Shown: positions 60,444 to 64,000 of the stretch, piece by piece
Layout of the letters: every line of letters begins with the position of its first letter
How positions within the stretch are numbered: position 1 is the first letter of the stretch
Origin: Atopsyche davidsoni
Taxonomy: Eukaryota > Arthropoda > Insecta > Trichoptera > Hydrobiosidae
Direction of reading: 5' to 3'
DNA length: 64,000 bases
Assembly: GCA_022113835.1 (NCBI GenBank)
Contig: JAILWY010000024.1
Coordinates: forward strand, 7,010,501-7,074,500
Made by a program: the position numbers and the translations under genes
Notes under the pieces: model-generated
Told to the model about the DNA's origin: nothing
Databases searched by the model: none
Seen by the model: only the letters and a program-made list of their open reading frames with translations

Positions 60444-63400
60444 ATGATTTCAATTTCTGATCCTATCAATAACACCGAATACACGAAACGCAAATTATTA
60501 CGACTCCAACAGGTTAGATAAAAAGCATTCTGATGTACACAAATAACTTTAAAAAAATTATCATTAAATCGTATTTTGTAAGAATTATCCATAAATTCCT
60601 TAGTTACTTTTGACTTGTTATATTTTTGTCTTTTTTGGGTTTGTTTTTATTTTCACGCGTTTATTTTTAAGGTTCGCGAGCAATCGAAGAATATAGCCAC
60701 CACTATACGCAATAAAGTTAAAAATGAACAAACTAAAATAGTTCAGAAAAGTGACTTAAATTCTCAGAGAAAAACTAAAGAAAGGCAACTCAAAACATTG
60801 AAAAGTCTCCAAAAAGATCTAGATAGAAACATTGAAGATTTTGGATCGAGTCATGATGCAATAGCAGAAGAAAACAAAGCATTGCAAGGTAAGTTAAGCA
60901 TTTTGGTACTGTAAAAAAAAGGATGTATATTACATAATAGTTTTATCCATCTGGACTAATTTTTTTTTAACTTCAACTTTGTTTCAATAATTCAGATAGT
61001 AAGTTTACTTTCTTATTTGGAGTGAGATTCATTTACCATGTATTCTACAAAACTTTCTCTCAAGCTTCCTTGTAAGTGTTTTACCTATTTGGTACTTTGT
61101 AACAGCTATTTACATGTCAAATTATTAATTGTTGCATGCCTTAACAAAAGTACTTGAATATTACTTTTTTCCTACTGGTGGTCCACAATTAAAAAAAATA
61201 TTATTATTAAACTACACATATGGTCTGCCAACAATAAGTTGTTGTTTTTTTACTATTGAATTTCAATTTTTTATTTTATCAGAATGGGAGAGGCTGCAAA
61301 AAGCAAATAAGAAAGCAGCAATTGCGAGAGGACATCAAGCAGCTCAGGTCTTACGTCAAAAGGTCAACCAATCTCAACCCCAAAAAAAGCATTCAGGAGA
61401 ACCATGCCACGTGAAGAGTGACAGGTAATAAAAATAGAACAATCACCTCAGCCAACATCCTTAGCAGACAAGCATCTTTGAATTTCTATCACTTTATGGA
61501 TATATACTCCAACTGATGCCAATGTATTTTACAAATCCTTCACCGGGAAGTAAAGTTCTTTTCAAATATTTTTTTAGATCACTTTTGAGATTTTTATTCA
61601 CATCGTAACTATTTTTGTGAGAACAAGTGATGTATAGCGTCATTGTGAATGTTGATCAAGTATCAAGTGTATTTTCTTTGATTATCTTAGTTGTATATAT
61701 ATTTTTCTTTTTTCAGAAACTCCGTTCCCACAACTGACAGATATTTGGAGTTCAAAGACAGGAAGATTCAACAGTACTATTCGGAAGAGGATGACTCTGA
61801 AAATGAATGCAGTAACGCTTTTAATCGAGAAAACTTAAACCCTCAGCAGTCTGTTGTTCCTAGACTGATCACCAACAGAAGCAAGAGATTATCAAGACCG
61901 GAAGAATGTGCAGACGAAGTTGAGTCCAGTGAAGCCAGCTCCTACACAGAACCCAGTAATGATAGCTCTGATAAAAACAAACCAACCAAACAACTTGACC
62001 CTTCAATTTACAGGGTAGTACCGACTGAAACTTTACGACAATTGCACACAGCGAATATTCCACCTCCTCCAACTGCCTTTCAAACATATAGGATCCCACC
62101 TAATTCAGAAAAATCAGATTTGATAAGTCCAGAAATACTCAGTGATCCGACTGTCTTCAATTCTGTATCTGAATATATTAAAAATAGAACTAAACCTGAT
62201 ACAAGCTCTGAGTATATAATGCCTGACAAAATGTCTTCTCGAAACTCTCAAGACAAACTGAATATCAGGGACACACTTCATCATGCCAGGCAGATGAGCT
62301 CTCGGACTACAGTGCCATCCATACCGGTGTTGCCGGAAGACTATCGCAGAGCAGACGAGGCTTTGGATTTTGAATCGGGGAGAACCTCGCGAACTAATCG
62401 ACGATCGCAGTACAACAATCACAGAATTACATCTCATTCCACAAGTCCTCGGCGCTGGCAAAGAGACATATCAGAATCTACTTCAGGTGGTGATCATAAT
62501 ATGAGATCTACTTCGGCCAAAAGCAAAAATGATCAGTCAAAACCTCTGCGAAGTATATTGTCTCAAAATGGTAAAGGAACACTTCCACGAAGCGCTAGAA
62601 GTATCCGATATGCTTCAAATAAGCTATCTCCCAAGGCTTTGAGAAAGGCTCCGTCAAGTTTGTCAGATTCCCATAAGAAGTTCAGCCCTTCAAAAATGAA
62701 GCCTTCAGAGCGATATGTACGATGCTATGACCAGTCTAATCACCATGCCAAGAATGTCATTGTGGACAGTCAGTATCTGGTCGAAAGACTTCCCAAACGT
62801 GGAATGGATGCGTATGAAAGCGCAACGGCAGAGACGGCTGAAAATGATGAATTTGTTTCCAGAGTTGATACGCATGCAGCAGATCAGAAAATCAGAAGCG
62901 ACCGTGCTTACGAGAAAATGAGAGTGGAGAAAGATTATAAGAAGCTGCTGAAAGATCTGGATGTTCTTTCTAAAGAGGAGCGCCTTGCAAGGAAAAAGAC
63001 GCCGGTAAGTTTTAATTTCATAAGATCTATGGTGAATAATTAATAACGATTAGAGGATGAAATGCACATTTGATTATTACAATTGAAATGTTTTTTGTCT
63101 TTATAGTCGTCTATCACTAAATATACTTTTGTGGTGAATGATGTATTTTCCAACAGGATATCTTTTTCATGAACGATGATCGATTAAAGCTTAAGCAAAA
63201 GGAACACCAAAAAAAGATTACTAGAGCTTTTGAAACCGCTTTGGATAATGCAATGCCCCTGCGCAGACCTTTCATTCCAATCTCCATACCCAAGGTCGTG
63301 CACAAAGACACAGATACCGATAGAGATTCCGACATTCGCACAAGATCTGACGATGTGCTGAGGAGGAGACCTTGCCGATGTCCCGTAGTCAAAAGGTTTG

Positions 63401-63614
63401 TGACTTATTAAACACATATTTATATAAATACATGTAACCCAAAAGGCATGTAAATAAAATTTAATTCTTAATTTGGTTTAATTGTTTGAATTGTTTAAAT
63501 GACTTTTTTTCAACTCTGGATGCAGTAATTTTACTGAATTTAACACATCTCAGTCACAATGGAACGGCATCAGCTGAAAATTCGGATCTCTCAGATGAAA
63601 ATCTCAATCGCTGA
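60444..63614 (+). CDS. Cep295: CEP295 / Ana1-like centriole protein, short form
   Basis: Exons 60444-60512, 60672-60888, 61283-61424, 61717-63004, 63157-63395 and probably 63554-63614, about 671 residues. The N terminus (YTKRKLLRLQQVREQSKNIA) matches the conserved start of human CEP295 (RRKLRLLQVREQ...). Next come a coiled-coil (QRKTKERQLKTLKSLQKDLD) and the EWERLQKANKKAAIARGHQ block. The 430-codon exon is Ser/Arg-rich and disordered, closing with a charged helix (KDYKKLLKDLDVLSKEERLA). CEP295/Ana1 supports centriole-to-centrosome conversion. The 3' end is ambiguous: reading through the GTTTGT donor gives a stop at 63409-63411 (656 residues), an acceptor at 63525 gives 668, and the acceptor at 63553 (HNGTASAENSDLSDENLNR) looks most protein-like. 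All versions are far shorter than human CEP295 (about 2600). Confidence 0.72.
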
Positions 63615-64000
63615 CTTCAAAGAGCACTATGCAGTCGTGCTCAGCCTCTATTGTATTGCACTTTAACGATTCAACTAACCCTTCCAGAACTTATATAGCT
63701 AACTAACTACTAAACATATTATAAGATAAGTGATACACGAGCAGGACAATCAAGAATCATAACTAACAATATCCAATTAATTAATATGGCAAATGAAAAT
63801 AAAATACTAGATCAGATTACTAAAAGGTATGTTTATGTAGGATATGTAGATTCACATAATCTTTCTGTTATTTTATTTTCTTTGCTTTATTATTTAATTA
63901 CCCTCTTGCTTTATTTTTGATCTATAATCAGTGTACAGTTAATTCTTAGTTCACTCATATTACATTTAAAAGACTTCATCCGAAGCAATCACCTTTCCGT
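63615..64000. other. 3' flank of the CEP295-like gene
   Basis: AT-rich sequence with AATAAA near 63800. No further coding exon is obvious before the window ends, but an exon beyond it cannot be excluded. Confidence 0.5.

Noticed and set aside
61869..62461. Minus-strand frames of 76 and 115 codons inside the large CEP295-like exon.
   Set aside because: Shadows of the long plus-strand coding exon, with no family features.

Overview
This is an AT-rich eukaryotic window carrying multi-exon protein genes with GT-AG introns. The proteins are animal-type, and the transposon set fits a holometabolous insect, most likely a lepidopteran: a Helitron ending in CTAG, several hAT MITE families, and a piggyBac with TTAA target sites. 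The species is not determinable by eye. Gene identities rest on protein motifs I recognise; no database search was run. All exon joins were checked for reading-frame continuity.

Layout. 1-2612 (+): the 3' exons of an unrecognised, probably helical gene. 6782-16949 (-): a 254-residue lipocalin with a GPI-type tail, split by two repeat-filled introns. 22061-24637 (-): a 406-residue secreted serpin with an abnormal hinge. 24843-26684 (-): the STEEP1 (CXorf56) homologue. 28681-41849 (-): importin-5 in 19 coding exons, with a damaged piggyBac in one intron. 43205-44006 (+): the mitochondrial import J-protein TIM14/Pam18. 49683-53156 (-): a GRTP1-type TBC Rab-GAP. 53598-58273 (+): exocyst subunit Sec5. 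60444-63614 (+): a CEP295/Ana1-like centriole protein.

Two gene pairs are divergent and probably share promoters: importin-5 with TIM14, and GRTP1 with Sec5. Housekeeping functions dominate the right two thirds (nuclear import, mitochondrial import, vesicle traffic, centriole). The left third is secreted or surface proteins embedded in repeats.

The accessory region is 2.6-22 kb. It contains a host repeat with two datable insertions, a hAT MITE with an 8-bp target duplication and a Helitron whose empty site is preserved in a sister copy. It also holds a seven-unit 193-bp tandem array with a two-unit higher order, and a pair of inverted arms of about 1.2 kb that enclose the lipocalin start exon. 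Importin-5 introns carry a 127-bp element in two nearly identical copies at the same distance from their splice donors. I found no bacterial-type features, CRISPR array, rRNA or tRNA gene.
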